Origin: Gloeobacter kilaueensis JS1
Lineage (GTDB): Bacteria; Cyanobacteriota; Cyanobacteriia; Gloeobacterales; Gloeobacteraceae
Length of the DNA stretch: 64,000 nucleotides
NCBI RefSeq assembly: GCF_000484535.1
Contig: NC_022600.1
Coordinates: 4,394,234 to 4,458,233, forward strand
Direction: 5' to 3'
Shown here: positions 56,203 to 64,000 of the stretch, in pieces
How positions within the stretch are numbered: position 1 is the stretch's first letter
Layout of the letters: each line of letters begins with the position of its first letter
The notes under the pieces: generated by a model
Databases searched by the model: none
What the model was told of the DNA's origin: nothing
What the model saw: the letters and a program-made list of their open reading frames with translations, nothing else
Position numbers and translations under genes: made by a program

Positions 56203-56442
56203 CTACAGCGGTGGGCCATCCGGTACTGGTTCGGCAGGTTCGGTCCCTGGGCCTGGTATAACCCGTTCCGGTGGCAGGGGCGTGGGCGGCTCCGGCGCAG
56301 GAGTGGGCACAGGTAATTCCGGCGGCGGGTCCGGGGTGGGAGCCGGGGGAGATTCAGGAGGCGGTGCGACCGGACCTGGAATTGGCTGCGGCTTTGGGAA
56401 CGGCACCTCGATCGCCAGTGGATTTTCAATAACAGTCGGCAT
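56203..56442 (-). CDS. Small proline-rich protein
   Basis: A 79-residue protein, about 40 percent proline, with repeated P-x-P units (FPKPQPIPGPVAPPPESPPA and onward). It has no signal peptide and no recognised domain. GGAGAACCTGT precedes the ATG at 56440-56442 at good spacing, which argues that it is a real gene. It follows thrC on the minus strand after 69 bp. Confidence 0.5.
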   Translation of the reverse strand: MPTVIENPLAIEVPFPKPQPIPGPVAPPPESPPAPTPDPPPELPVPTPAPEPPTPLPPERVIPGPGTEPAEPVPDGPPL

Positions 56443-56511
56443 ACAGGTTCTCCAGGCACTGCGTATCGCCTCAGTCTAGAGAACCTGCCCAGTAGAAACC
56501 TCTAGAAAAAG

Positions 56512-57702
56512 TTACATCTGACCTGCGAGAGCCTCGGCCATCGCCTCAGGGTACTTGAGGGCGGAGCCGGTGTTGATAATTACGACGCGCTCGTCGGAGA
56601 AGATCTTGCCCTCTTCCTGGAGCCGTTCCACAGCGGCGAGGGTGGCCGCTCCCTCAGGTGCAGCAAAGATACCGGCCCGCTCCGCCAAAAGCCGCATCAT
56701 CCTGGCACAATCGGCGTCACTCACCGCCAGGGCCGTACCGCCGGTTTCGCGCACCGCCTGCAGTACCAGAAAATCACCCAGAGCCTTGGGTACGCGCAGG
56801 CCCGAGGCGAAGGTACGGGCGTTCGGCCAGAACTCAGACTCCGGCTGCTGCTCTTCAAAGGCTTTGACCAGCGGCGCACAGCCTTCGGCCTGGACGACGA
56901 TCAGCCGGGGCAACTTGCCACTCACCCAACCGATGGCGCGCAGCTGCTTCAAAGCCCGCCAGATGCCGATGATTCCCACGCCGCCTCCCGCCGGATAGAC
57001 GATCGCATCGGGCAGTTGCCATCCCAGTTGTTCAGCAATCTCAAGGCCAAGCGTCTTCTTGCCCTCGATGCGGTAGGGTTCCTTGAGCGTCGCAGCGTCG
57101 AACCAGCCGTGTTCCCGAATGCCCTGGGCAATCTTTTTGCCTGCGTCTGAGATGAGCCCGTCCACCAGTTGCAAGTCCGCGCCGTAGAGGCGGCACTCCA
57201 GCTGGTTGATTGCGGGGGCATCCTTTGGCATCGCCACATGCACGCGAATGCCGGCAGCCGCTCCGTAACAGGCCCAGGCTCCACCGGCATTGCCCGCTGT
57301 GGGCAACGCCACCGCCCGGATACCAAATTCTTTGGCCTTCGAGATGCCGCAGGAAGCCCCCCGCGCCTTGAAGGAACCGGTGGGGTTAAGCCCGTCGTCC
57401 TTGAGCCAGACCTGAGTTAACCCCCAAGCGCGGGTGATCGAGCTGATGTTCAGCAACGGCGTGAAGCCCTCGCCCAGGCTCACGATCTGCGTAGGGTCGC
57501 CTACCGGTAGAAATTCGCGGTAGCGCCACATCGTCGGCGTACGCTCGGAGATGGTCTCTTTGCTGACGGCAGTGCGGAGGCGATCGAGGTCGTACTCGAC
57601 TAAAAGCGGCGACTGACAGGCGACACAGAGATTTTGAATGGTCTGTGGATCGTGCTGAAGCTGGCAGCGTGGGCAGATAAGGGCAGTGACAAAGGCAGAC
57701 AT
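56512..57702 (-). CDS. thrC: Threonine synthase
   Basis: A 396-residue PLP enzyme converting O-phosphohomoserine to threonine. A zinc-ribbon-like N-terminus has Cys10, Cys13, Cys26 and Cys29. The PLP lysine is Lys112 in NPTGSFKARG; PTAGNAGGAWACYGAAAGI binds the phosphate; IIGIWRALKQ and GSALKYPEAM are late motifs. The first 34 codons plus upstream DNA are duplicated at 59895-60050. Confidence 0.93.
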   Translation of the reverse strand: MSAFVTALICPRCQLQHDPQTIQNLCVACQSPLLVEYDLDRLRTAVSKETISERTPTMWRYREFLPVGDPTQIVSLGEGFTPLLNISSITRAWGLTQVWLKDDGLNPTGSFKARGASCGISKAKEFGIRAVALPTAGNAGGAWACYGAAAGIRVHVAMPKDAPAINQLECRLYGADLQLVDGLISDAGKKIAQGIREHGWFDAATLKEPYRIEGKKTLGLEIAEQLGWQLPDAIVYPAGGGVGIIGIWRALKQLRAIGWVSGKLPRLIVVQAEGCAPLVKAFEEQQPESEFWPNARTFASGLRVPKALGDFLVLQAVRETGGTALAVSDADCARMMRLLAERAGIFAAPEGAATLAAVERLQEEGKIFSDERVVIINTGSALKYPEAMAEALAGQM

Positions 57703-57756
57703 GGCGAGTGCAGCAGTGAGGCTCCCTTCATAACACGCATTCTGAGGCTAATCATG
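57601..57756. repeat. Left copy of a 156-bp direct repeat covering the thrC start
   Basis: Matches 59895-60050 base for base without gaps, with about 12 differences (92 percent). It covers thrC codons 1-34 and 54 bp upstream. Confidence 0.85.
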
Positions 57757-57816
57757 CGCGCAAGCAAACACTTTCATCACCTGCATGCAGTTATCTACAT
57801 CGAATCGCACAAATAT

Positions 57817-59340
57817 TCAGATGGATGGCTTTAAAGGCGTCTCGCTTAGTAAATTCGCGGAAATGAGTCGAGCTTCTAGGTCTCTTCTTCTTGCGATCTC
57901 CGCATTAAGAAGTATTTGCAAAAGATTGACAAGTTCGGCGACTTTTCTAGCTTCCGTTGAACTGTATCTATGCGATGGATTTCTCAGTGGCTCAATACGG
58001 CAGTATTCTGGATCTATGGCAGCAGGAAGTACAGCTAGCTTCATATCTCCCTCAGCAAGAGCAGCAAGTTTGGGGTTGCCAGAGGGATTAGACTTATAAT
58101 TTCCTGATGCAATCGTGGTAGTTCCTAGAACTAAATTGTCAACAAAATTATTGCCACCATTAAGAGCATCACATTTCAAGTTACCTGTGATGACGTTGAA
58201 GGCATAGTAACCATTTATTGCAAATCCATCGACATAAAGTGAAGCCATAGTGCAGTTAGTAATGTAGACACCTAGGCCGGTACCTCCCTTGTGAGTCACA
58301 GAAACGTTTCCTATATCACAGTTTGTGAAACGTTGATTGGAAGCGCCAGAATAGTCAAGAATTACATTTCCAACTTTAGAACTATCTACTTTGAATCCTG
58401 GAGTAATACCAACATTATATAAATTACCAGTATTTTCGCAGGTTGATATGTAACTTCCGGCAGTTATACCACTTGTAGGATGGCTAACTCCATTTAAATC
58501 CCGTGAGTTCACAAAGGTGGCAATTCCGTAACCTGTAAACGTAAACCCAGTCTTAAATTGCGACAATGCAACTTCACTGAAGTTAAAATCTCCACCTTCG
58601 GCCCTGAAAAATTCATAAACCCCCGACGGGCCAGTTCTTACTTCACCATGCACTTGTGAGAAAGAAATCCCGATGGGACCAGATCCAGAGCCGAGCTGCA
58701 CAAAGATGTATGGAGAGACATTATTCTGTTCACACTCTAAAACGTTAAAGCGCAGCATATTGCAGGCATCATTCTGAATACTGCTCGTCAAATGTATTGC
58801 TCCGTAAGTAGTTTTACTTGGATCAGTTGGGTCACCTGACGTTCGTCCGCAACCCTGCACATTTAGATTTCTAAATTCGCTATCTTGGCATTTATCGAGG
58901 AGTAGGCCAGCTCCATTAAAGCTAAGAATCTGAACGTCAGTGAGCAGTGCATAAGCTATGTATTTAAGATAGATTCCGTGACATGTAGCAGAACCACTGC
59001 TATTGTAGTTGCCTTGAAAGGTGAGATGCTCAATCACGATTCCCCAAGAGAAGTTACTCGCATCTGCGAAGTACTGCAAGGCTCCCTTGCTACTGTTGGA
59101 AATAGAACAGACGATGATAGAATAAGTATTGCTGGTGCCAGACAGCCTAACTGTTCTGCCATTTGGTACTGATGGAGGCACAGTCAGTGGTTGTTTGATC
59201 AACCAATATCCCGCAGGAAAATAAAGATTTGTGTAGCCATTATTAAGTGCATTCTGTAAGAGCGAATAGTTGTCAAAAATACCGTCTCCTTTGCATCCCA
59301 AATCACGAACATCCGTCAGAGTTTCTTTGTACGTAGTCAT
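57817..59340 (-). CDS. Right-handed beta-helix protein of the phage-tailspike / pectate-lyase-3 type
   Basis: A 507-residue protein. The N-terminus VRDLGCKGDGIFDNYSLLQN is the typical first motif of the pectate-lyase-3 beta-helix; residues about 90-430 are short beta-strand repeats rich in Gly, Asn and Ser. A short coiled coil (LVNLLQILLNAEIARRRDLE) at the end could trimerise it. No signal peptide is present. The gene is far AT-richer than thrC and stands between copies of the thrC start, both signs of transfer. A polysaccharide-degrading or polysaccharide-binding role is inferred from the fold. Confidence 0.75.
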   Translation of the reverse strand: MTTYKETLTDVRDLGCKGDGIFDNYSLLQNALNNGYTNLYFPAGYWLIKQPLTVPPSVPNGRTVRLSGTSNTYSIIVCSISNSSKGALQYFADASNFSWGIVIEHLTFQGNYNSSGSATCHGIYLKYIAYALLTDVQILSFNGAGLLLDKCQDSEFRNLNVQGCGRTSGDPTDPSKTTYGAIHLTSSIQNDACNMLRFNVLECEQNNVSPYIFVQLGSGSGPIGISFSQVHGEVRTGPSGVYEFFRAEGGDFNFSEVALSQFKTGFTFTGYGIATFVNSRDLNGVSHPTSGITAGSYISTCENTGNLYNVGITPGFKVDSSKVGNVILDYSGASNQRFTNCDIGNVSVTHKGGTGLGVYITNCTMASLYVDGFAINGYYAFNVITGNLKCDALNGGNNFVDNLVLGTTTIASGNYKSNPSGNPKLAALAEGDMKLAVLPAAIDPEYCRIEPLRNPSHRYSSTEARKVAELVNLLQILLNAEIARRRDLEARLISANLLSETPLKPSI

Positions 59341-59891
59341 ACCAATAACCTCTCAGATGCGGCAATTGTTACATTGGGAATTTTGCCTTGTCTGTATTCC
59401 ATAACACATGCAAGTACTGGCAGCAATGCGCCTCAAATATTGCTATTGGTACCTTTGCTCAATAACGGCGGAGCCCCCTATATGCCTATTCCTGTGCGTT
59501 CCACTCTTCTCAAACTGCTGGCACAGGCTGCTCTAATCCTGTCTCTACTCGTTTTCGACGTCATTTATGAGAGATATATTTACCTTAATGAGGCTCCTTG
59601 GCTCTATGTGGAGTAGAACAAATCCGGCGCTGTAAGCAGGAGAGGGTGCACAAAAAGCTCACCAAGGAGCCGCGACGGAAATCGGAGACGAGAGGGTCAT
59701 ACTCAATTATCCCTAATCTGTCACTTCAAGGTTTTTCAACGAGGGCAGTGCGTTTCAGGCTACGAGAAATCAACGTTTCACCCTGGTTTGACAAATCAGG
59801 GTTATAGCCATTGCCAGTCTGATTAGGACATTTCGAGAGGGCTGTGGTGTAGGTACTCCTGAGCTTTATGTCCTGAAAACCCTGGCGACAG

Positions 59892-59996
59892 CTATAAAAG
59901 TGGCGACTGACAGGCGACACAGAGATTTTGAATGGTCTGTGGATCGCGCTGAAGCTGGCAGCGCGGGCAGATAAGGGCAGTGACGAAGGCAGGCAT
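59892..59996 (-). pseudogene. thrC: Orphan 5' fragment of thrC
   Basis: From ATG at 59994-59996 it reads MPAFVTALICPRCQLQRDPQ and on to CVACQSPLL, then TAG. Against thrC it has two amino-acid changes (S2P, H17R) and several silent ones. All four cysteines are kept. It is a remnant, not a gene. Confidence 0.85.
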
Positions 59997-60050
59997 GGCG
60001 AGTGCGGCAGTGAAGCTCCCTTCATAACATGCCCTCTCCGGCTAATCATG
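59895..60050. repeat. Right copy of the 156-bp thrC-start repeat
   Basis: Direct orientation relative to 57601-57756, offset 2294 bp. Between the copies lies only the beta-helix gene and AT-rich DNA. Confidence 0.85.
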
Positions 60051-60079
60051 AGGATAGGCTGGGATCTCGCCCTTCTCCG

Positions 60080-61360
60080 CTACGGCACCGCTACCTCCGC
60101 CAGACCATCGACGAACTCGGCAGCGCGCTCGAAGCGCGGGGCAATGACAAACTGGCCCTTTTTGTCGATGTAGCCGTACTTGCCATCCACGGCAACCGCA
60201 GCCAGCCCATCGGAGAACGAACCGGCAAAAGTGAAGCGCGGGGCGATGGCAATGTTGCCTCTGGTGTCGTAGTAGCCCCACTTGCCGTTCTGCTGGAAGG
60301 GCGACAGTTCTTCTGAGTACAGGAGCGCAGAGCTGGATCGTGGTGCAACGACGAAGGTGCCGTTGCGATCAATTACGCCCCATTTTCCATCGATGTATCG
60401 TGGCCCTTCCCAGCGCTCTTCGACCGCAACCTGGGCCTGGCCACTGCAAAACTCGTAGGCACTGGTAAATCGCGGCGGAATGACAAAGTGACCGGCATGA
60501 TCGATGTAGCCCCATGTTCCTCCAACCTTTAACCGTGAAAGCAGGGGGTGGGGTTTGGCACCAACGTTCACAGCCGCCAGACCGCCGCTGAAGGCGGTGG
60601 CATTGTCGAACTGGGGAGCAATCACAAATGTGCCGGTTCGGTCGATGTAGCCCCACTTGTTGCCGGAAGCCACCGGAGCCAGACCATCAGTACCGAATTC
60701 TCTGGCTTCATCGAACTGGGCAGCGATCGCAAAATGACCTGTGCGATCGATCCAGCCCCACTTGCCGCCGCGCTTGTCCTGATAGCGGCCCTGGGCACCA
60801 ATGTTGACCAGCGCCAGACCGTGACAGAAACCTCGGGCGATGTCGAACTGGGCCGGGATGACCAGTTGACCGGTGCGGTCGATGTAGCCCCACTTGCCGC
60901 TGTTGACCGCACCGACGGAACTGACTTCGCCCCCGACGTTGACGGCAGCCAGACCCTCGCAGAAGGGTTGAGCGGCGGCGTAGGTGGGTGTCACACAGGT
61001 GCCGGTCCGATCGATGAAGCAGGTTTTATCCCCCTTGCGCACGATGGCGAGCCCATCGCTAAATTCACCGGCCCTGTCAAATTGGGCGGGAACCACGATT
61101 GCCCCTGTCCGGTCGATATAGCCGTACTTGCCTTTGACCTGGAAAGCGGATAACCCTTCTGAAAAAGGCGCTGCACCGTCGAACGCCTGGGGCGGAATGA
61201 CGAACTTTCCGGTCGTATCTATATAGGTTATTTTGTAAGTAGTGCCGGATGGTGCGCTCTGATTTGGAACAAAGATTCCATGCGGAGTCGGAAAAGCAGA
61301 AGCGCTGCCTGCAAGGATCTGGCCCATGAAAACGACGAAGCAAGCCCATGTTTTAGCCAT
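60080..61360 (-). CDS. Secreted WG-repeat protein
   Basis: A 426-residue protein with a signal peptide (ACFVVFMGQILAGSASAF) and ten WG-type repeats of about 35-45 residues. Each has the form YIDRTGxFVIPxQFDxAxxF followed by GLAxVxxxGKWG. The repeats form a small beta-propeller-like or solenoid surface; no enzymatic residues are known for this family. The role is probably extracellular binding. Confidence 0.88.
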   Translation of the reverse strand: MAKTWACFVVFMGQILAGSASAFPTPHGIFVPNQSAPSGTTYKITYIDTTGKFVIPPQAFDGAAPFSEGLSAFQVKGKYGYIDRTGAIVVPAQFDRAGEFSDGLAIVRKGDKTCFIDRTGTCVTPTYAAAQPFCEGLAAVNVGGEVSSVGAVNSGKWGYIDRTGQLVIPAQFDIARGFCHGLALVNIGAQGRYQDKRGGKWGWIDRTGHFAIAAQFDEAREFGTDGLAPVASGNKWGYIDRTGTFVIAPQFDNATAFSGGLAAVNVGAKPHPLLSRLKVGGTWGYIDHAGHFVIPPRFTSAYEFCSGQAQVAVEERWEGPRYIDGKWGVIDRNGTFVVAPRSSSALLYSEELSPFQQNGKWGYYDTRGNIAIAPRFTFAGSFSDGLAAVAVDGKYGYIDKKGQFVIAPRFERAAEFVDGLAEVAVP

Positions 61361-61440
61361 AGGATTTTCCGCGAATCGTTCGCAGTTATCGTATCATTGA
61401 TTCCGGCTTTTGGGCGCGAGTCGGTATCGATTTTTTGGAA

Positions 61441-62208
61441 CTACTGTTCTTGATAATTCCAGAGCAGGCCACCATCGACGAAGAGGGTGGTGCCGGTGAT
61501 GTAGTCGGCGTCGGTAGAGGCGAGAAAGAGCACGGCTCCGGCCACGTCTCTCGGCTGGCCCAGCCGCTTGAGGGGAATGTTGGCGAGCAGGGCGTTCAGT
61601 TTTTCGGGATCGTTGAGGAGCTTGGTGTTGATCGGCGTCTCGATCGCACCGGGGGCAACGTTGTTGATCGTGATGTTAAAAGGTGCCAGCTCGATCGCCA
61701 GGTTGCGGGTCATCATCTTCAAACCGCCCTTGCTTGCACAGTAGGAGGTGAAGTGGGGAAAGGGCAGCTCCTCGTGGACGGAGCTGATGTTGACGATCTT
61801 GCCGGGCCGCTTCGCTTCGATCAGGTGCTGAACGAACGTCTGGGTAGCAAAGAAAACGCCCTTGAGGTTGGTATCCAGAACCGTATCGTAGTCCTCCTCG
61901 CTCACCGTCCAAAAATCGGCGTTCTTTTCGACACCGGCGTTATTGACGAGAATATCCACGGTGCCGAAGTGGGCAACGGACTCCTTTACCAGACGGCGAA
62001 TGTCCTCTACAGAGGCGAGATCGGCCTGGACGACCAGCCCTCTGCTACCGGCAGCTTCGACCTGGGAGAGGGTCTGCTTGGCCCCGTCCGGGTTGCTGCG
62101 GTAGTTGATGACAACCGCTGCGCCTGCCTGGGCAAGGCGGATAGCGATGGCCTGGCCGATGCCCTGACTGCCGCCGGTGACGAGAGCAACTTTGCCTTCG
62201 AGCTTCAT
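61441..62208 (-). CDS. SDR-family glucose/sugar 1-dehydrogenase-like oxidoreductase
   Basis: A 255-residue short-chain dehydrogenase. NAD(P) site [24 protein letters not shown] motif in [11 protein letters not shown], catalytic Ser in VNISSVHE and Tyr-x3-Lys in [12 protein letters not shown]. The closest named group is glucose 1-dehydrogenase; substrate is not certain. Its start overlaps the rpiA stop by 4 bp, so it belongs to the pentose-phosphate operon, where glucose oxidation to gluconolactone would fit. Confidence 0.88.
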   Translation of the reverse strand: MKLEGKVALVTGGSQGIGQAIAIRLAQAGAAVVINYRSNPDGAKQTLSQVEAAGSRGLVVQADLASVEDIRRLVKESVAHFGTVDILVNNAGVEKNADFWTVSEEDYDTVLDTNLKGVFFATQTFVQHLIEAKRPGKIVNISSVHEELPFPHFTSYCASKGGLKMMTRNLAIELAPFNITINNVAPGAIETPINTKLLNDPEKLNALLANIPLKRLGQPRDVAGAVLFLASTDADYITGTTLFVDGGLLWNYQEQ

Positions 62209-62915
62209 GGATGTTCTCCTCCTGCCTGTAAAGTCTGGATGCCTTCTGGGCGAGCAACGATGACCTGAGAGGCCATGCCGATAAAAAGACCGCTCTCGAC
62301 GACGCCGATCGTGGTGGCCAGGGCGATTTCCAGCCCAGCCGGATCGGCGATGGGGCCGGTGGCACAGTCGAGAATGTAGTGGCCACCGTCGCTCAGGTAC
62401 GCCTGGCCGTCGGTGCCCAATCGCAAGGTGGGCCGGAGGCCCATGTTCTGCAGGCGGGTCTGAGTTGTCCGCCAGCCAAAGGGCACAACTTCTACCGGCA
62501 ACGGGGAGCGGCTACCGAGGCGATCCACCAGTTTGCCCGCGTCCACGACGATGACGAGCCTGGTGCTGGCGGCGGCGACGATCTTTTCGCGCAGCAGGGC
62601 ACCGCCCAATCCCTTGACGAGAGCCAGGCTCTCGACTTCTACCTCGTCCGCGCCGTCGATGGTCAGGTCGAGGCGGGGCTGCTCCTCCAGTGTGGCGAGG
62701 GGAATGCCCAGGCTGCGGGCCTGCTGAGCGGTGCGCTCGGAGGTGGGCACACCGACAATTTTCAAACCGGCCTGCACCCGCTCGCCGAGGGCGGCGACGG
62801 CGAAGGCGGCGGTGCTGCCGGTGCCGAGGCCCAGTACCATGCCGTCCTGGGCAAGGGCGACAGCCTGCCGGGCGGCGGCTTCTTTGAGCTGGTCAATCTG
62901 GGTCTGGGTGCTCAT
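62205..62915 (-). CDS. rpiA: Ribose-5-phosphate isomerase A
   Basis: A 236-residue isomerase interconverting ribose-5-phosphate and ribulose-5-phosphate. Motifs: [20 protein letters not shown] (phosphate binding), [11 protein letters not shown] with catalytic Asp, and [20 protein letters not shown] at 62913-62915 ([16 protein letters not shown]) is used; the longer frame lies inside rpe. Confidence 0.95.
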   Translation of the reverse strand: MSTQTQIDQLKEAAARQAVALAQDGMVLGLGTGSTAAFAVAALGERVQAGLKIVGVPTSERTAQQARSLGIPLATLEEQPRLDLTIDGADEVEVESLALVKGLGGALLREKIVAAASTRLVIVVDAGKLVDRLGSRSPLPVEVVPFGWRTTQTRLQNMGLRPTLRLGTDGQAYLSDGGHYILDCATGPIADPAGLEIALATTIGVVESGLFIGMASQVIVARPEGIQTLQAGGEHP

Positions 62916-62919
62916 AGAT

Positions 62920-63606
62920 TTAGCGGGTAGGGGCGGTGGCAGGTCGTCTGCTGTTGCGAATCCCGGCGATGGCAGCGGCGTAGTCGCCGGAGCCGAAGAT
63001 GGCCGAACCGGCGACGATCGCATTGGCTCCGGCTTCGATGGCTTCCCAGGCGTTGTCGGGTTTTTCGCCGCCGTCCACTTCGATCCACGGATCGAGGCCG
63101 CGCTCGTCACAGATTTGCCTGAGAGTGCGGATCTTGGGGAGCATCGGGCGGATGAATTTTTGACCGCCGAAGCCGGGGTTGACGGTCATCACCAGGATCA
63201 CATCGCACAGGTGCAGCACGTAGTCGAGAAAGTCGAGGGGAGTGGCCGGATCGACTACCGCCCCCGCCTTTTTGCCCAGTTCGCGAATCTGGGTGAGGGT
63301 GCGGTGCAGATGACCGGTTGCCTCTACCTGCACCAGGATGTGATCGGCTCCGGCGCGGGCAAAATCGGCGACGTAGCGCTCCGGTTCGACGATCATCAGG
63401 TGGACGTTGAAGGGTCTGGCGCTCAGGGGCCGGATCGCCTGGATGACCACAGGACCAATCGTGATATTCGGTACGAAGCGGCCATCCATCACATCGACGT
63501 GGATCCAGTCGGCTCCGGCGGCATCTATAGCCTGCACTTCTTCGCCCAGGCGGGCAAAGTCGGCAGAGAGAATCGACGGGGCGACGACGATCGGTTTAGA
63601 GCCCAT
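62920..63606 (-). CDS. rpe: Ribulose-phosphate 3-epimerase
   Basis: A 228-residue TIM-barrel epimerase of the Calvin and pentose-phosphate cycles. [35 protein letters not shown] (metal His and Asp), [22 protein letters not shown] and [12 protein letters not shown] are all canonical. ATG at 63604-63606. It is 4 bp before rpiA, 13 bp after pgl. Confidence 0.96.
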   Translation of the reverse strand: MGSKPIVVAPSILSADFARLGEEVQAIDAAGADWIHVDVMDGRFVPNITIGPVVIQAIRPLSARPFNVHLMIVEPERYVADFARAGADHILVQVEATGHLHRTLTQIRELGKKAGAVVDPATPLDFLDYVLHLCDVILVMTVNPGFGGQKFIRPMLPKIRTLRQICDERGLDPWIEVDGGEKPDNAWEAIEAGANAIVAGSAIFGSGDYAAAIAGIRNSRRPATAPTR

Positions 63607-63619
63607 CGCAAAAATCTCC

Positions 63620-64000
63620 CTACAGCAATTTTGCCGCCGCTTCGTCCACCATCCAGAGCAGCGTGCCGTCGGTGGGCCGCACGATCTGGCTGGGAAACTG
63701 TTCGGGCTGAAACTCCCCTTCGAGGACGCTCTTGAGGGTCTGAGCCTTCTCCTCGCCGGTGACAAAAAAGAGGATATGGCGGGCGTTGTTGATCACAGGC
63801 GGGGTAAAGGTGATCCGGAAAGTATTGAACTTGGCCACCCAGGGAGCGGCCACCAGCCGCTCGCGCTCGTGGACGAGGGGTGTGCCCGGAAAGAGCGAAG
63901 CGGTGTGGCCGTCCGGTCCCATGCCGAGCATGATCAGATCGAAGCGGGGCAGTTCTGGACCCGTCAGCTTAAAAAATTGCCGCAACTGCGCCTCGTACTC
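63620..64000 (-). CDS. pgl: 6-phosphogluconolactonase, C-terminal part
   Basis: The visible 126 residues read [20 protein letters not shown], the catalytic and phosphate-binding motif of Pgl, then [18 protein letters not shown]-type sequence ([20 protein letters not shown]) and [13 protein letters not shown]. The start lies beyond the window. With the dehydrogenase, rpiA and rpe it forms a sugar-phosphate operon on the minus strand. Confidence 0.93.
   Translation of the reverse strand, partial: EYEAQLRQFFKLTGPELPRFDLIMLGMGPDGHTASLFPGTPLVHERERLVAAPWVAKFNTFRITFTPPVINNARHILFFVTGEEKAQTLKSVLEGEFQPEQFPSQIVRPTDGTLLWMVDEAAAKLL

Larger units (their letters stand above)
59341..60079. other. 739-bp gap with the right repeat copy and no intact gene
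   Basis: The left half is AT-rich. A frame at 59482-59616 (MPIPVRSTLLKLLAQAALIL, 44 residues) could be a small membrane peptide but has no clear ribosome site. The right part contains the thrC-start duplication (59895-60050). Confidence 0.6.

Noticed and set aside
59374-59616. 80-codon frame with a hydrophobic stretch
   Set aside because: Weak start and no family; only mentioned as a possible 44-residue membrane peptide.

Overview
The window looks like a piece of a GC-rich cyanobacterial chromosome, most probably a Gloeobacter-type deep-branching cyanobacterium. That identity is inferred from gene content: nitrate uptake and reduction genes (nrtABCD-narB), a bicarbonate-type ABC operon (cmpABCD), a tandem-BMC carboxysome shell protein of the CcmP type, and small proteins known mainly from cyanobacteria (DUF3593, DUF6761). 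No ribosomal RNA or tRNA was recognised. The only structural RNA identified is the RNase P RNA.

Layout. 1-12.8 kb: end of a VOC-fold enzyme, rnpB, a phasin-like protein, a large FtsX/MacB-type permease, a DUF815 ATPase divergent from a MarR-RND efflux operon with a palindrome between them, rpsO, a DUF3593 protein, hisZ, and a two-gene cassette resembling a Tse2-type toxin with a possible partner. 12.9-20.1 kb: nrtABCD-narB on the minus strand. 20.1-27.7 kb: PIN toxin and antitoxin, yqeY, an S4 protein, prfC, a peroxiredoxin with a thioredoxin-fold partner, ccmP, a polynucleotide-kinase-like ATPase and maf. 27.7-33.7 kb: a structured leader followed by cmpA-cmpB-beta-carbonic anhydrase-cmpC-cmpD, where the carbonic anhydrase carries its own Tat-type signal.

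33.7-40.46 kb is an AT-richer accessory island. It is bounded by direct copies of the last 41 bp of cmpD. It holds a decayed IS5-type element, a HEPN-like gene, an HNH nuclease pseudogene with its small partner gene, and one 304-codon gene interrupted by two unrelated insertion sequences. Precise removal of both elements, keeping one copy of each target duplication, restores a single open frame.

40.5-45.0 kb: a histidine-degradation cluster (hutU, hutI, ftcD, cyclodeaminase/cyclohydrolase) without hutH. 45.2-56.4 kb: an exopolysaccharide or O-antigen locus (LpxO-like hydroxylase, glycosyltransferases, methyltransferase, Wzx flippase, Wzy-like polymerase and a 780-residue secreted protein). 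56.5-60.05 kb: thrC and a phage-tailspike-like beta-helix gene enclosed by a 156-bp direct repeat of the thrC start. 60.1-64 kb: a secreted WG-repeat protein, then SDR dehydrogenase, rpiA, rpe and pgl, all on the minus strand as a sugar-phosphate operon.

The joint themes are nitrogen and inorganic-carbon acquisition, surface polysaccharide, pentose-phosphate metabolism, and at least two loci where foreign DNA sits between duplicated ends of housekeeping genes. Protein assignments come from reading translated sequence and motif recall. No database search was run.
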